From Herbaspirillum sp. GW103 (GTDB lineage Bacteria; Pseudomonadota; Gammaproteobacteria; Burkholderiales; Burkholderiaceae_D), in assembly GCF_000261365.1 (NCBI RefSeq), contig NZ_AJVC01000004.1:806001-870000 (forward strand): a DNA stretch of 64,000 nt. Direction: 5' to 3'. A model generated the notes under the pieces. The model worked only from the letters and a program-made list of their open reading frames with translations. It had not been told where the DNA came from and ran no database searches. Made by a program: the position numbers and the translations under genes. Each line of letters begins with the position of its first letter. The stretch's first letter is position 1. Of this stretch, positions 1 to 12,154 are shown piece after piece.

Positions 1-422
1 ATACCATCCGTGCGGTGTTGCCTGGCATGCTGGCCAAGAAGGCCGGTTCCATCGTCAATATCGCCTCGGCTGCATCGAGCGTGAAGGGGGTGGCCAATCG
101 CTTCGCCTATGGCGCTTCCAAGGCTGCGGTGGTGGGATTGACCAAGTCGGTGGCGGCTGACTTCGTCTCGCAGGGCATCCGTTGCAATGCGATCTGCCCG
201 GGCACCATCGAATCGCCCTCGCTGAACCAGCGCATCAGCACCCAGGCCAAGGAAACCGGCAAGAGCGAGGACGAAGTACGCGCCGCCTTCGTGGCCCGCC
301 AACCCATGGGCCGCATCGGCAAGGCCGAGGAAGTGGCGGCGCTGGCGCTTTACCTGGCATCGGACGAGTCCAACTTCACCACGGGTTCGATTCACATGAT
401 CGATGGGGGCTGGTCCAACTAG
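1..422 (+). CDS. SDR-family dehydrogenase, 3' part only (sugar-acid type)
   Basis: The C-terminal part of a classical short-chain dehydrogenase/reductase; the 5' end lies outside the window and the first complete codon is at position 3. The active-site Tyr-Lys pair is in YGASK, with the expected upstream Ser region (NIASAAS) and the later NAICPGTIESP cofactor loop; it ends GSIHMIDGGWSN. This ending and the long insert after the ICPGT loop resemble dehydrogenases acting on 2-keto-3-deoxy sugar acids in non-phosphorylating L-fucose or L-rhamnose type pathways. That fits the adjacent SMP-30 lactonase, but substrate is inference. A strong terminator follows the stop codon, so the lactonase is probably a separate transcript. 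Confidence 0.85.
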   Translation, partial: TIRAVLPGMLAKKAGSIVNIASAASSVKGVANRFAYGASKAAVVGLTKSVAADFVSQGIRCNAICPGTIESPSLNQRISTQAKETGKSEDEVRAAFVARQPMGRIGKAEEVAALALYLASDESNFTTGSIHMIDGGWSN

Positions 423-470
423 GCAGGGAGCTGATGATCAGACAGATCAGACAGGTGATGTAGATCAGGA

Positions 471-500
471 CGGCATGCTTCGCGCATGCCGTTTTTTCTT
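471..500 (+). terminator. Rho-independent terminator after the SDR gene
   Basis: Perfect 8-bp stem CGGCATGC / GCATGCCG around a 5-nt loop (TTCGC), followed by six T. It ends the SDR transcript, and it shows that any reading of the next gene from an upstream ATG at 486 is wrong, because that codon lies inside the stem. Confidence 0.9.
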
Positions 501-599
501 TGGGGGTGTCCGGTGCTGACAGTGTTGTGGATCAGGTTTATCAATCCAGATCCTCGCGGCATAATGGGCGCTTCCTCACTCAAGCTGACAGGCAAGCCC

Positions 600-1514
600 A
601 TGTCCCTGGCCTCCCCCGTGTTTTCCGCAGACACCTTCACGACCGTCTCTCCGAAACCCATGCTGCTGGGCGAATCGCCTTTGTGGCATGCCGAGGAAGG
701 TGCGCTGTACTGGATCGACATTCCCGGCAAGGCGGTCCACAAACGCGTTCTGGCGACCTGGCAGCATCAGCGCTGGGACATGCCGGAAGAACCGGGCAGC
801 ATCGTCAAGCACGCGCAAGGCGGACTGGTGGTGGCTTTGCGTACCGGCATGTTCCATCTCAATACGGGCAATGGTGCGCTGTCGCTGCTGCTGGAGGCGC
901 CTTACGATACGACACGGATCCGTTTCAACGACGGCCGCTGCGACGCCTCCGGCCGCTTCTGGTGCGGCACCATCTATGAGCCGCGCGATCGTGACGGCGG
1001 TACGCTGTACTGCTTCGAACGCAATGCACTGCGCGACGCGCATCATGCGGTGGTGACCTCCAATGGCGTGGCGTTCAGCGCGGACCAGCGCCTGATGTAT
1101 CACGCCAATACGCCAGCGCACCGCATCCATGTGTATGACTATGACCTGGCCACCGGTCATACCAGCCATTGCCGTCTGCTGCGCCAGTTCGACAGCGACA
1201 AGAGCGCGCCTGATTATGGCGGCCGTCCGGACGGGGCGGCTGTCGATAGCGAGGGGGCTTACTGGTGTGCCATGTTTGAAGGGGGCCGGGTGTTGCGGTT
1301 GTCCCCGCAGGGCGAGATCCTTCAGGAGATCCAGCTGCCGGCGCGGTGTCCGACCATGGTGGCCTTCGGCGGCGAAGATCTGCGCACCCTCTTCATCACG
1401 ACCGGGCGCAATGGTCGCAGCCAAGCGGAGCTGGCGCAGTATCCTCTGTCTGGCGAGGTGCTGGCCATACGTGTGGACGTGCCGGGCAGACTCGAGTACA
1501 GCTATCGTCCCTGA
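600..1514 (+). CDS. SMP-30/gluconolactonase/LRE-family sugar lactonase
   Basis: A six-bladed beta-propeller lactonase of 304 residues, expected to open a sugar lactone to the aldonic acid in the cytoplasm. The metal-binding signatures of the family can be followed in order: Glu25 in LGESPLWH, Asn110 in RFNDGRCDASGRFW, Asn155 in SNGVAF and Asp211 in PDGAAVDSEGAYW. The start at 600 is chosen because it lies past the preceding terminator and leaves a normal N-terminal lead; 564 is possible. The SDR gene upstream suggests an L-fucono-, L-rhamnono- or arabinono-lactone substrate; this is inferred from context only. Confidence 0.88.
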   Translation: MSLASPVFSADTFTTVSPKPMLLGESPLWHAEEGALYWIDIPGKAVHKRVLATWQHQRWDMPEEPGSIVKHAQGGLVVALRTGMFHLNTGNGALSLLLEAPYDTTRIRFNDGRCDASGRFWCGTIYEPRDRDGGTLYCFERNALRDAHHAVVTSNGVAFSADQRLMYHANTPAHRIHVYDYDLATGHTSHCRLLRQFDSDKSAPDYGGRPDGAAVDSEGAYWCAMFEGGRVLRLSPQGEILQEIQLPARCPTMVAFGGEDLRTLFITTGRNGRSQAELAQYPLSGEVLAIRVDVPGRLEYSYRP

Positions 1515-1672
1515 GCCAGCGCCCGCTCTGTGGTAAGGACGCGGCAGAATCTTTCACGCGAGTATGCTTTAGTGATGATTATGAGAGAATACTGCGTCCC
1601 GCGGATGCCCTGGCGCCGCGCCGAAAACAAGCAAAGATCCTTCAAAACACTTTACGCGCTGAAAGAGAATCC

Positions 1673-2227
1673 ATGACTAAATTGAAGAGCCTGGTCGCCA
1701 AGATCGCTTTTGCTGGCGTCGCCGCCGTTGCCATCCAGTCGCCCAGCTATGCCATCGACGGCATGTCGCTCGAATACGGCACCGGCAACAGCACGCAGCT
1801 GGCCCGTATCGGTGCCCAGTTCAACTGGGGTCCAAACTGGAATTTCTGGCAGTCCAATGGCACCCATATCGGAGGCTACTGGGATCTGTCCTTGGCCAAC
1901 TGGCGCATGAACCACTACAACAACACCAGCGACAGCGGCAACCTGATCGACCTGGGCCTGACACCGGTGCTGCGCTTCCAGCGCGATGACGGCAAGGGTT
2001 TCTATGGTGAAGCAGGCATCGGTGTACACCTGTTCTCCAAGCTCTACCGCAACAATGACAAGGTCTTGTCGACGGCATTCCAGTTCGGCGACCATATCGG
2101 CGCCGGCTACGTCTTCGGCAATGGTCTGGACCTGGGCATCCGCCTGCAGCACTTCTCCAACGGCGGCATCAAGGAACCCAACGGCGGCGTGAACTTTGCC
2201 GTTGCGCGCGTGGCTTACAAGTTCTGA
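1673..2227 (+). CDS. pagL: PagL-like outer-membrane lipid A 3-O-deacylase
   Basis: A 184-residue precursor with a signal peptide (positive start, hydrophobic core to about residue 22, cleavage after PSYA at 27), followed by alternating strands of an outer-membrane barrel ending in Phe (VARVAYKF). The family's catalytic His-x-Ser is present as H160-F-S162-N. PagL removes the 3-O acyl chain of lipid A at the outer leaflet. The acidic residue of the PagL triad, 12 residues after the Ser in the Pseudomonas enzyme as I recall it, is not at that spacing here (Asn174); Glu168 is closer. The start ATG at 1673 leads directly into the signal peptide. A terminator follows. Confidence 0.85.
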   Translation: MTKLKSLVAKIAFAGVAAVAIQSPSYAIDGMSLEYGTGNSTQLARIGAQFNWGPNWNFWQSNGTHIGGYWDLSLANWRMNHYNNTSDSGNLIDLGLTPVLRFQRDDGKGFYGEAGIGVHLFSKLYRNNDKVLSTAFQFGDHIGAGYVFGNGLDLGIRLQHFSNGGIKEPNGGVNFAVARVAYKF

Positions 2228-2257
2228 TGATTGCAGACTGAAGTGCTGAAAATGAAG

Positions 2258-2281
2258 AAGCCGGCTCTGCCGGCTTTTTTA
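2258..2281 (+). terminator. Rho-independent terminator of pagL
   Basis: Stem AAGCCGGC / GCCGGCTT with a 3-nt loop, running into six T. Confidence 0.9.
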
Positions 2282-2641
2282 TTGTCTGTCGTTTGGGTAT
2301 GTTTGCCGGGTGCTTGCGGTGCCCGGCATGCGTGCGGGGATTCGGGTGGAATCTTAGATTTTTACCTGTGCATAAATTAACAGCCGTGGTGCGCAGTCAA
2401 TCCGGCTGTGTATAAATCTAAGTTCCTGTTTTTCAGCAACCGCCTGGGCCAAGGGTTGACGGCCGACTGGACGCACCAAAACCAAAGATCCTGTCTGTCA
2501 ATTGATGCACAAGCGTTTGCCGGTGGCCTGCGGGTCTGTGCATAACACTAAGAGAACGTGTGTACCTGATCGTCGCGTATGGGCGAGATGTCGGCTCTCG
2601 CCAGGGCCAACTGGCATCAATACAAACCGGCCGCCCAAAGC
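2282..2641. other. 360-bp gene-free stretch between pagL and the rrn terminator, with repeats
   Basis: No convincing gene. It holds a hairpin TGCCGGG (2304-2310) / CCCGGCA (2322-2328), an inverted repeat CTTAGATTT (2353-2361) / AAATCTAAG (2414-2422) enclosing a second one, CAGCCG (2381-2386) / CGGCTG (2404-2409), and three copies of CTGTGYATAA (2366, 2406 and 2536). Function unknown. Confidence 0.5.
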
Positions 2642-2672
2642 AAAAACCCTCGCTACTTTCGTAACGAGGGTT
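2642..2672 (-). terminator. Terminator of the rRNA operon
   Basis: On the minus strand, a 12-bp stem (AACCCTCGTTAC / GTAGCGAGGGTT, one U-G pair) closed by a GAAA tetraloop and followed by TTTTTG. It lies 14 bases beyond the 3' end of 5S rRNA. Confidence 0.9.
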
Positions 2673-2686
2673 CCTGGGAGTAACAA

Positions 2687-2801
2687 GCCTGACGATGACC
2701 TACTTTCACACTGGTTGCAGCACTATCATCGGCGCGAAGTCGTTTCACGGTCCTGTTCGGGATGGGAAGGGGTGGTACCAACTTGCTATAGTCATCAGGC
2801 A
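2687..2801 (-). rRNA. rrf: 5S ribosomal RNA
   Basis: Last gene of the rrn operon. On the minus strand the start GCCTGATGAC pairs with the 3' end GTCATCGTCAGGC, and the conserved core CCATCCCGAACAGGACCGTG is present. Length about 115 nt, normal for 5S. Ends are set from the terminal helix and may be off by a base or two. Confidence 0.93.
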
Positions 2802-2934
2802 TAACTTGTAAAGTCAGTTGCTCTCACTGGAGCAGCAACTAACCCAAACTGGAAGAAGTATTTATTAGATTCTTGGGTGTGATGCACTAGGGCAAACACA
2901 ATATATGCTCAACTTGTCTATAACAGAGCTAATG

Positions 2935-5817
<2,883 letters not shown>

Positions 5818-5865
5818 GTTAGCCTCTTTTGCAAGAGCGTTATAAAGAAGCGTTGAGTTTTAGCG
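5818..5865 (-). other. 23S precursor processing stem (5' half)
   Basis: The transcript just upstream of 23S (GCTAACGTTATAGG, plus blocks near TTTATAACGCTC and CAAACGCTAAAACTC) is complementary to the transcript just downstream of 23S (about 2898-2940, CCTATAACATTAGC, GTTATAGA, GTTGAGC, GTGTTTG). This is the long-range helix that RNase III cuts to free pre-23S. Confidence 0.7.
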
Positions 5866-6004
5866 TTTGCCGTATTCCAAAGTAAGTCTTCTAATTGCTA
5901 AGATCACTTCGTAATACTTTGATTGATACAATCACACCCATTTTTACTTTCGCAAGAACCGAAGTCCTGGCGATCGTTTAAATGAATCTTTACTTCTTCC
6001 AGAT

Positions 6005-6016
6005 TGTTAAAGAACA
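6005..6016 (-). promoter_or_regulatory. boxA antitermination element in the 16S-23S spacer
   Basis: On the minus strand TGTTCTTTAACA, one base from the Escherichia coli rrn boxA TGCTCTTTAACA. It lies between tRNA-Ala and 23S, where the spacer boxA is expected to reload Nus factors. Confidence 0.8.
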
Positions 6017-6093
6017 AAAACAGCCATTGATCGTAAAAGATCAAACCTAAATCACTACGCCAACTTGAACGCTGACTTAGGTTTGACATTTCT

Positions 6094-6169
6094 TGGTGGA
6101 GGTTGACGGGATCGAACCGACGACCCCCTGCTTGCAAAGCAGGTGCTCTCCCAGCTGAGCTAAACCCCC
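6094..6169 (-). tRNA. tRNA-Ala (anticodon TGC)
   Basis: A 76-nt cloverleaf in the 16S-23S spacer: acceptor GGGGGTT, D-arm AGCTCAGCTGGGAGAGC, anticodon loop CTTTGCA with TGC, T-arm GGTTCGATCCC and an encoded CCA. It follows tRNA-Ile in transcript order, the usual spacer pair. Confidence 0.97.
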
Positions 6170-6176
6170 GAAACCT

Positions 6177-6253
6177 TGGTGGGTCTGGTTGGGCTCGAAC
6201 CAACGACCCCCGCGTTATCAACACGGTGCTCTAACCAGCTGAGCTACAGACCC
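6177..6253 (-). tRNA. tRNA-Ile (anticodon GAT)
   Basis: A 77-nt cloverleaf directly upstream of tRNA-Ala in transcript order: 5' GGGTCTGTAGCTCAGCTGG, anticodon loop containing GAT (GTTGATAAC), T-arm GGTTCGAGCCC, encoded CCA. Only seven bases separate the two tRNAs. Confidence 0.97.
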
Positions 6254-6371
6254 GCTTGGATCAGTATCAGTAGCAAGTCATCACAGCGTTGTGCTGCAGA
6301 CCGTGCTTCACCAAATAACTGTTCTTTGAATTACAGCCGATAAGTGTGGACGCTTAACTTCGTGCGCACTC

Positions 6372-7917
<1,546 letters not shown>

Positions 7918-8160
7918 TTGTGCCATTTCTGGCTACCCCGAAGGGCATCGCTCTCTCAAAATACTGACAGGTAATTTCTTGCGAACTTACCTATATTTCT
8001 TGTGAGCATTTAATATTTAAAGTTTCCAGAACCGAAGTTCTGTCGCACTTCATTAAACGCCCACGCTTATCGGCTGTTAATTTTTAAAGATCTTGTCTGC
8101 CGCAAACGCTCTGTGCGCTGTTTGCATCGCTGCGAATCGTTTTGTTCGTCAGCAGCAGAG
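7918..8160 (-). promoter_or_regulatory. rrn leader with boxA and 16S processing stem
   Basis: Leader RNA of the rrn operon, about 240 nt. A boxA-like GATCTTTAAAAATT lies near 8078-8092. The leader segment 8044-8076 is complementary to spacer 6334-6366 (CAGCCGATAAGYGTGG block and flanks), forming the RNase III stem that brackets 16S. Confidence 0.75.
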
Positions 8161-8167
8161 AAACGAG

Positions 8168-8196
8168 ATTATGTAGCAGTTTGTTTATCGCGTCAA
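8168..8196 (-). promoter_or_regulatory. Main rrn promoter
   Basis: On the minus strand: -35 TTGACG (8191-8196), 17-bp spacer, -10 CATAAT (8168-8173). Immediately upstream (8197-8245) are runs of A and T such as GCAAAAAAG and AAAAAATTTAAAA that look like an UP element. Initiation would be near 8160. Between here and 8512 I see no gene, only AT-rich then GC-rich upstream DNA. Confidence 0.8.
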
Positions 8197-8512
8197 CTAC
8201 TTTTTTGCGATTCGTTTTAAATTTTTTCGTCTCGCTTAACTTTCGCTTTGACTACTTCCAATTTAAAACGCCCTACAACCTGCTTCACACCTCCTTGCTT
8301 CGCCGACCTCCGTCGCTCTGTTTTTCAACTTCGCTTCGTGTGTCGCGTCAGCAGGGGGCGAACTATAGCAATGCCCTCCACACCACGCAAGCACTTTTTG
8401 AAAAATAATTGAAAATAATTTAGCAAGAGCGCTCCACGCGCTTTCACGATCCGCTCAAGACCCTTTATTGGCGCAGGTTTCCAGCCGATATGAAGAAATG
8501 CGAAATCATTCA

Positions 8513-8546
8513 GAAAAAAGGGCCGCCCTGACGGGCGGCCCTTTTT
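8513..8546 (-). terminator. Terminator of the enoyl-CoA hydratase gene (bidirectional shape)
   Basis: Stem GGGCCGCCC / GGGCGGCCC with loop TGAC, A-run on one side and T-run on the other, 22 bases beyond the stop codon at 8568. Confidence 0.9.
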
Positions 8547-8567
8547 ACAACCTCAAAAGAGAAGTGA

Positions 8568-9344
8568 TCAAGCGTTCTTGAACACCGCTGGTCGCTTTTC
8601 CAGGAAAGCTTTCATGCCCTCCTTCTGATCTTCGGTCGCAAAGCAACTATAGAAGAGCGCCCTTTCATACTTCATCCCCTCCGACAAGGTGGTCTCATAG
8701 GCCCGGTTGACCGAGTCCTTCACCATCATGGCCACCTGCCGCGGCATTTCGGTAATGGTCACCGCTGCGGCCATGGCTTCATCCATCAGCTTGTCGGCCG
8801 GGACGATGCGCGAAACCAGCCCGGCGCGCTCAGCCTCCTGGGCATCCATCATCCGGGCAGTCAGCGCCAGGTCCATGGCCTTGGACTTGGACACCGCCCG
8901 CGGCAGGCGCTGCGTACCGCCCGCCCCCGGGATGATCCCCAGCTTGATCTCCGGTTGGCCGAACTTGGCATTGTCGGCAGCGATGATGAAATCGCACATC
9001 ATCGCCAGCTCGCAGCCGCCACCCAGCGCATAACCCGCCACCGCCGCAATGACCGGCTTGCGGATGCGACGCAGGGTTTCCCAGTTGCGGGTGATGAATT
9101 CGCCGTTGAAGACATCCATATAGTCAAACCCGGCCATCACGCTGATATCGGCCCCTGCCGCAAAGGCCTTTTCGCTGCCGGTCACGATGATGCAGCCGAT
9201 CTCGTCCTGAGCATCAAAGGCCAGCAAGGCCGTACCGAGCTCGCTCATCAGGTCGTCGCTGAGCGCATTGAGCGCCTTGGGACGGTTCAGGCGAATCAGG
9301 CCAACCTTGTCATGGGTCTCGACCAGGATGTTCTCAAAGCTCAT
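8568..9344 (-). CDS. Enoyl-CoA hydratase (crotonase family)
   Basis: A 258-residue enzyme hydrating trans-2-enoyl-CoA to 3-hydroxyacyl-CoA in fatty-acid or related acyl-CoA breakdown. It closely follows mitochondrial short-chain enoyl-CoA hydratase: the oxyanion-hole region AAGADI (62-67), catalytic Glu112 in [13 protein letters not shown] and Glu132 in [18 protein letters not shown]. The start at 9344 has a good ribosome site (AAGGAGACCCACT); the frame is open further upstream but without matching sequence. It stands alone, divergent from the universal stress gene. Which pathway it serves (beta-oxidation or aromatic degradation) cannot be read from the context. Confidence 0.92.
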   Translation of the reverse strand: MSFENILVETHDKVGLIRLNRPKALNALSDDLMSELGTALLAFDAQDEIGCIIVTGSEKAFAAGADISVMAGFDYMDVFNGEFITRNWETLRRIRKPVIAAVAGYALGGGCELAMMCDFIIAADNAKFGQPEIKLGIIPGAGGTQRLPRAVSKSKAMDLALTARMMDAQEAERAGLVSRIVPADKLMDEAMAAAVTITEMPRQVAMMVKDSVNRAYETTLSEGMKYERALFYSCFATEDQKEGMKAFLEKRPAVFKNA

Positions 9345-9558
9345 AGTGGGTCTCCTTCTTATGAATGAATCGGCAATCCGTCCGGGCGTGGCAACCACGG
9401 CACGGCAAAGCGCAAGAATAAGCCAAAAATAATGTGTCGGTCCGACCTGGCGCAATGACTGGCAAGAATTTCATGCGGGCAAGGCACCACGGGGCTATAT
9501 TGGAGTCATCCCCTTGGCGCCACCGGCGCCTTCCCTATGTCTATAAAAGGAGGCCTTC

Positions 9559-9996
9559 ATGTTCAAGACCATACTCGTGCCCACCGACGGCTCGGACCGC
9601 TCGGAAAAGGCCATTGCCACCGCCATCGACTACGCCAGGAACAGCGGTGCCCGCATCATCGGCATCTCGGTGGCCGAGCCCTACCCCTTCTCGCCGCTGG
9701 CCGAAAGCTCGATGGCCATCGATCCCGCCTTGTATGAAGAAAACGTCAAGACCCTGGCCGCACAGCACATCAAGCGCATCGAGGACGCCGCAGCGGCCGC
9801 TGGCGTACCCTGCCAGACCGAGATCGTGATGTCCTTCAATCCCGATGAAGAGATCATCAAGGCCGCGCAGCTCCATGGCTGCGACGCCATCTTCATGGCC
9901 TCCCATGGTCGCAGCGGACTGTCGCGCATCTTCCTGGGCAGCAAGACCCAAAAGGTACTGACCCACTCGACCATTCCGGTGCTGGTGCTGCGCTGA
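9559..9996 (+). CDS. UspA-family universal stress protein, nucleotide-binding type
   Basis: A single-domain Usp of 145 residues. It opens with the usual ILVPTDGSDRS and near the end has ASHGRSGLSRIFLGS, which fits the ATP-binding G-x9-G-S signature of the MJ0577-like subgroup, with Ala in place of the first Gly. Such proteins act as cytoplasmic stress-response dimers; the precise role here is unknown. A very strong ribosome site (AAAGGAGG) lies 7 bases before the ATG. It has its own terminator and is divergent from the enoyl-CoA hydratase. Confidence 0.93.
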   Translation: MFKTILVPTDGSDRSEKAIATAIDYARNSGARIIGISVAEPYPFSPLAESSMAIDPALYEENVKTLAAQHIKRIEDAAAAAGVPCQTEIVMSFNPDEEIIKAAQLHGCDAIFMASHGRSGLSRIFLGSKTQKVLTHSTIPVLVLR

Positions 9997-10012
9997 TCCG
10001 GCCTCCCTCAGC

Positions 10013-10055
10013 AAGAAAAGCCTGATCCCTCGACAGGATCAGGCTTTTCTTTTGC
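10013..10055 (+). terminator. Terminator between usp and mltA
   Basis: A 16-bp stem (AAGAAAAGCCTGATCC pairs with its complement at 10036-10051) and 7-nt loop. The arms carry A and T runs, so it can serve both converging genes. Confidence 0.92.
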
Positions 10056-10082
10056 TTTCTTGCCGAAGAGAAACCAGAAAAA

Positions 10083-11315
10083 TCAGTTACCCCCGCGCGG
10101 CACCATGCCCTTGGGCAGCAACACCCACATCATGCCGCGCTGCTTCATGGCGCCGGCGCGATCCTCGGCTTCGTCGCCAAAGCCCCAGAAATAGTCGGCC
10201 CGCACCACGCCACGGATGGCACCGCCCGTATCCTGGGCCACCACCAGGCGCTGCAACGGACGGTCACTGTTGGGCAAGGTGGTCGAGAGGAATACCGGCG
10301 CACCCAGCGGCACATGCTGCGGATCGATCGCAATCGAGCGCTGCGGCGTCAGCGGGATGCCTTGCGCGCCCTTGGGCCCCTTGGAGGGGTCCGGCAACTT
10401 CTCTTCCTTGAAGAAAACGTAGCTGGGGTTGGCATTGAGCAACTCTTCCTTGCGCGAGGGATTGGCGCGCACCCAGGCCTTGATGTTCTGGGCCGATGCC
10501 TGCGACAGCTCCATCTCGCCCTTGTCCACCAGATAGCGTCCGATCGACTTGTAGGGACGGCCATTCTGGTCCGCGTAAGCCAGGCGGATGGTCTCGCGCG
10601 ACTCCGGCAGATAGACGCGGCCGGAACCTTGCACCTGCAGGAAGAAGGCCTCTACCGGGTCATCCACCCAGACGATTTCCTTGCCGGCCAGACTATTGCC
10701 CTGCATCAACTCGGCGCGGGTCGGGTAAGGCACGACCTTGCGTCCGACCACCTTGCCGCGCAGCCGCAGGTTCTTCAGTTCGGGATAGACGCCGGCCATG
10801 TCGATGGTCAGCAGGTCGTCCGGCGCCTGGTACAGCGGGGTCTGATAAGGTCCGCTACGACGACGCGAACCACGCAGCAGCGGCTCGTAATAGCCGGTCA
10901 CCAGTCCGGTATCGGTGCCATCGGGATTGAACAGTTGCCAGGGGGTGAAATAGGTCTCGAAATACTGGCGCAGGAAACCCAGGTCATTGGCATTGACCTG
11001 CTGGGCTGCGGCACAGGCTGCGCGCCACTCAGGCTTGCGGATCATCACCGAGCAAGAGGACTGCACCGCCGGCCAGGCTTCGCGCAGGTCGTCGTTGTTC
11101 CAGCCGGGCAATTGTTCGAAGGTCGCGGCGCGCATGGCGGGACCTGGCTGAGCGACCGGCCTGGGCGCAGGCTGGCCGGGGGTTGGCGTGGTCAGCGGGG
11201 TGGTCTGGCAGGCTGCCAGCAGGACGGCGACCGAGACCGCCATTGCGGGTACACTGAGGCGCCGCAGCGCCGAAAGTTTGGCAAAACGATTCAATGACAT
11301 CGGAGACAAATTCAT
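10083..11315 (-). CDS. mltA: Membrane-bound lytic murein transglycosylase A
   Basis: A lipoprotein that cleaves peptidoglycan glycan strands, leaving 1,6-anhydro ends, at the inner face of the outer membrane. From the ATG at 11315 it has 410 residues: signal sequence with lipobox VLLAAC (Cys36), a Pro/Thr-rich linker, the MltA barrel (GYYEPLLRGSRRR to about residue 310) and the C-terminal 3D domain with catalytic Asp362 in VAQDTGGAIRG. Start choice is uncertain: 11300 is an alternative, and neither has a strong ribosome site. The ATG at 11315 overlaps the ATG of a small ORF on the other strand. Confidence 0.92.
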   Translation of the reverse strand: MNLSPMSLNRFAKLSALRRLSVPAMAVSVAVLLAACQTTPLTTPTPGQPAPRPVAQPGPAMRAATFEQLPGWNNDDLREAWPAVQSSCSVMIRKPEWRAACAAAQQVNANDLGFLRQYFETYFTPWQLFNPDGTDTGLVTGYYEPLLRGSRRRSGPYQTPLYQAPDDLLTIDMAGVYPELKNLRLRGKVVGRKVVPYPTRAELMQGNSLAGKEIVWVDDPVEAFFLQVQGSGRVYLPESRETIRLAYADQNGRPYKSIGRYLVDKGEMELSQASAQNIKAWVRANPSRKEELLNANPSYVFFKEEKLPDPSKGPKGAQGIPLTPQRSIAIDPQHVPLGAPVFLSTTLPNSDRPLQRLVVAQDTGGAIRGVVRADYFWGFGDEAEDRAGAMKQRGMMWVLLPKGMVPRGGN

Positions 11316-11487
11316 GTTGTGGTTGATCCTGGAGGCTTGCGCCGCCTTCTTCGCCCTGGTTTTCATCGTCTGGTGGACCATGTTCTCAGGTCGCAAGGAA
11401 CACAATGGCCGCCCCGTCAGCGCCAGACAGAAAGAGCAGCAGAAACGACAGCAAGCGCGAGAGACGACAGACAACGACCCGCGCTGA
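11314..11487 (+). CDS. Small single-span membrane protein of unknown function
   Basis: A 57-residue ORF not matching anything I recognise. Residues 1-24 form a clear hydrophobic helix (MLWLILEACAAFFALVFIVW), followed by a strongly basic and Gln/Arg-rich tail (ARQKEQQKRQQAR) that would face the cytoplasm. A good ribosome site GGAGA lies 8 bases before the ATG. It is the only candidate gene in the 204-bp gap between apaG and mltA, on the strand opposite to both, and its ATG overlaps the mltA start. It is short, so chance cannot be excluded, but helix, tail, ribosome site and position together favour a real gene. Confidence 0.55.
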   Translation: MLWLILEACAAFFALVFIVWWTMFSGRKEHNGRPVSARQKEQQKRQQARETTDNDPR

Positions 11488-11519
11488 AAAATCCGCCGCC
11501 CGGTTTCAGGAAGGAAAAT

Positions 11520-11894
11520 TCAGTGCAAAGTGCGCGGCAGCGACAGCACGAACTCGGGAATGCGCACGTCGAACTGCTCGCCGTCCTCGGCCACGCAAAA
11601 ATATTCACCATACATGCTGCCCTGGGGGGTCTTGAGCGAGGTCCCGCTGGTGTATTCGAACTGCTCCCCCGGCTGCAGGAAGGGCTGGTGCCCGACCACG
11701 CCCAGCCCGCGCACTTCCTGCACGTGGTTGTTGGCGTCGGTGATGACCCAGTGGCGCGAGATCAGTTGTGCCGGGACGGTACCGCTGTTGACGATGCTGA
11801 TCGCATAGGCGAACACGTAGTGCGAACGCGATGGATCGGATTGTTCCTCCAGGTACTGGGTCTTGACCGTCACCGTGAACTCATACGCTGCCAT
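11520..11894 (-). CDS. apaG: ApaG domain protein
   Basis: The 124-residue ApaG protein (Co2+/Mg2+ efflux-associated), an immunoglobulin-like beta-sandwich with family signatures SRHWVITDANN, VRGLGVVGHQPFLQPGE and GSMYGEYFC. Its biochemical role is not settled; the gene was named for its link to Ap4A metabolism in the ksgA-apaG-apaH cluster. Here it lies instead between mltA and the divergent rpe. The start at 11894 has an AGGAAA ribosome site 5 bases upstream. The frame extends further upstream without any family similarity. Confidence 0.93.
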   Translation of the reverse strand: MAAYEFTVTVKTQYLEEQSDPSRSHYVFAYAISIVNSGTVPAQLISRHWVITDANNHVQEVRGLGVVGHQPFLQPGEQFEYTSGTSLKTPQGSMYGEYFCVAEDGEQFDVRIPEFVLSLPRTLH

Positions 11895-12154
11895 GGGATT
11901 TCCTGTGTTGTTGCCGTGTTGTGAAGGGAGCTGCCGCCGTGCCTGCCCCTGGGGCATCCGCGCGACCACCCCGGATTGCACACGAATTCAGCAAGCAGCG
12001 CAAGCCGATGCGTTTCGTGTGATCCCCGGGGACTGGATCGCCAGCTCATCGGCCGGTCCGGTGCGCAGCACAGCAAGGTAGAATAGCGGTTTTGCCGCCT
12101 CCGCGCCTGTGCCCGGAGGGCAAGCGTCGATTCAGCCATCCTTTCTTTACAGCC

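Noticed and set aside
486-599. An N-terminal extension of the SMP-30 lactonase from the ATG at 486
   Set aside because: That ATG lies inside the stem of the preceding terminator and the extension has no family similarity.
8142-8408. An 88-codon ORF upstream of 16S
   Set aside because: It overlaps the rrn promoter and its AT-rich upstream region, has no ribosome site, and shows no recognisable protein features.
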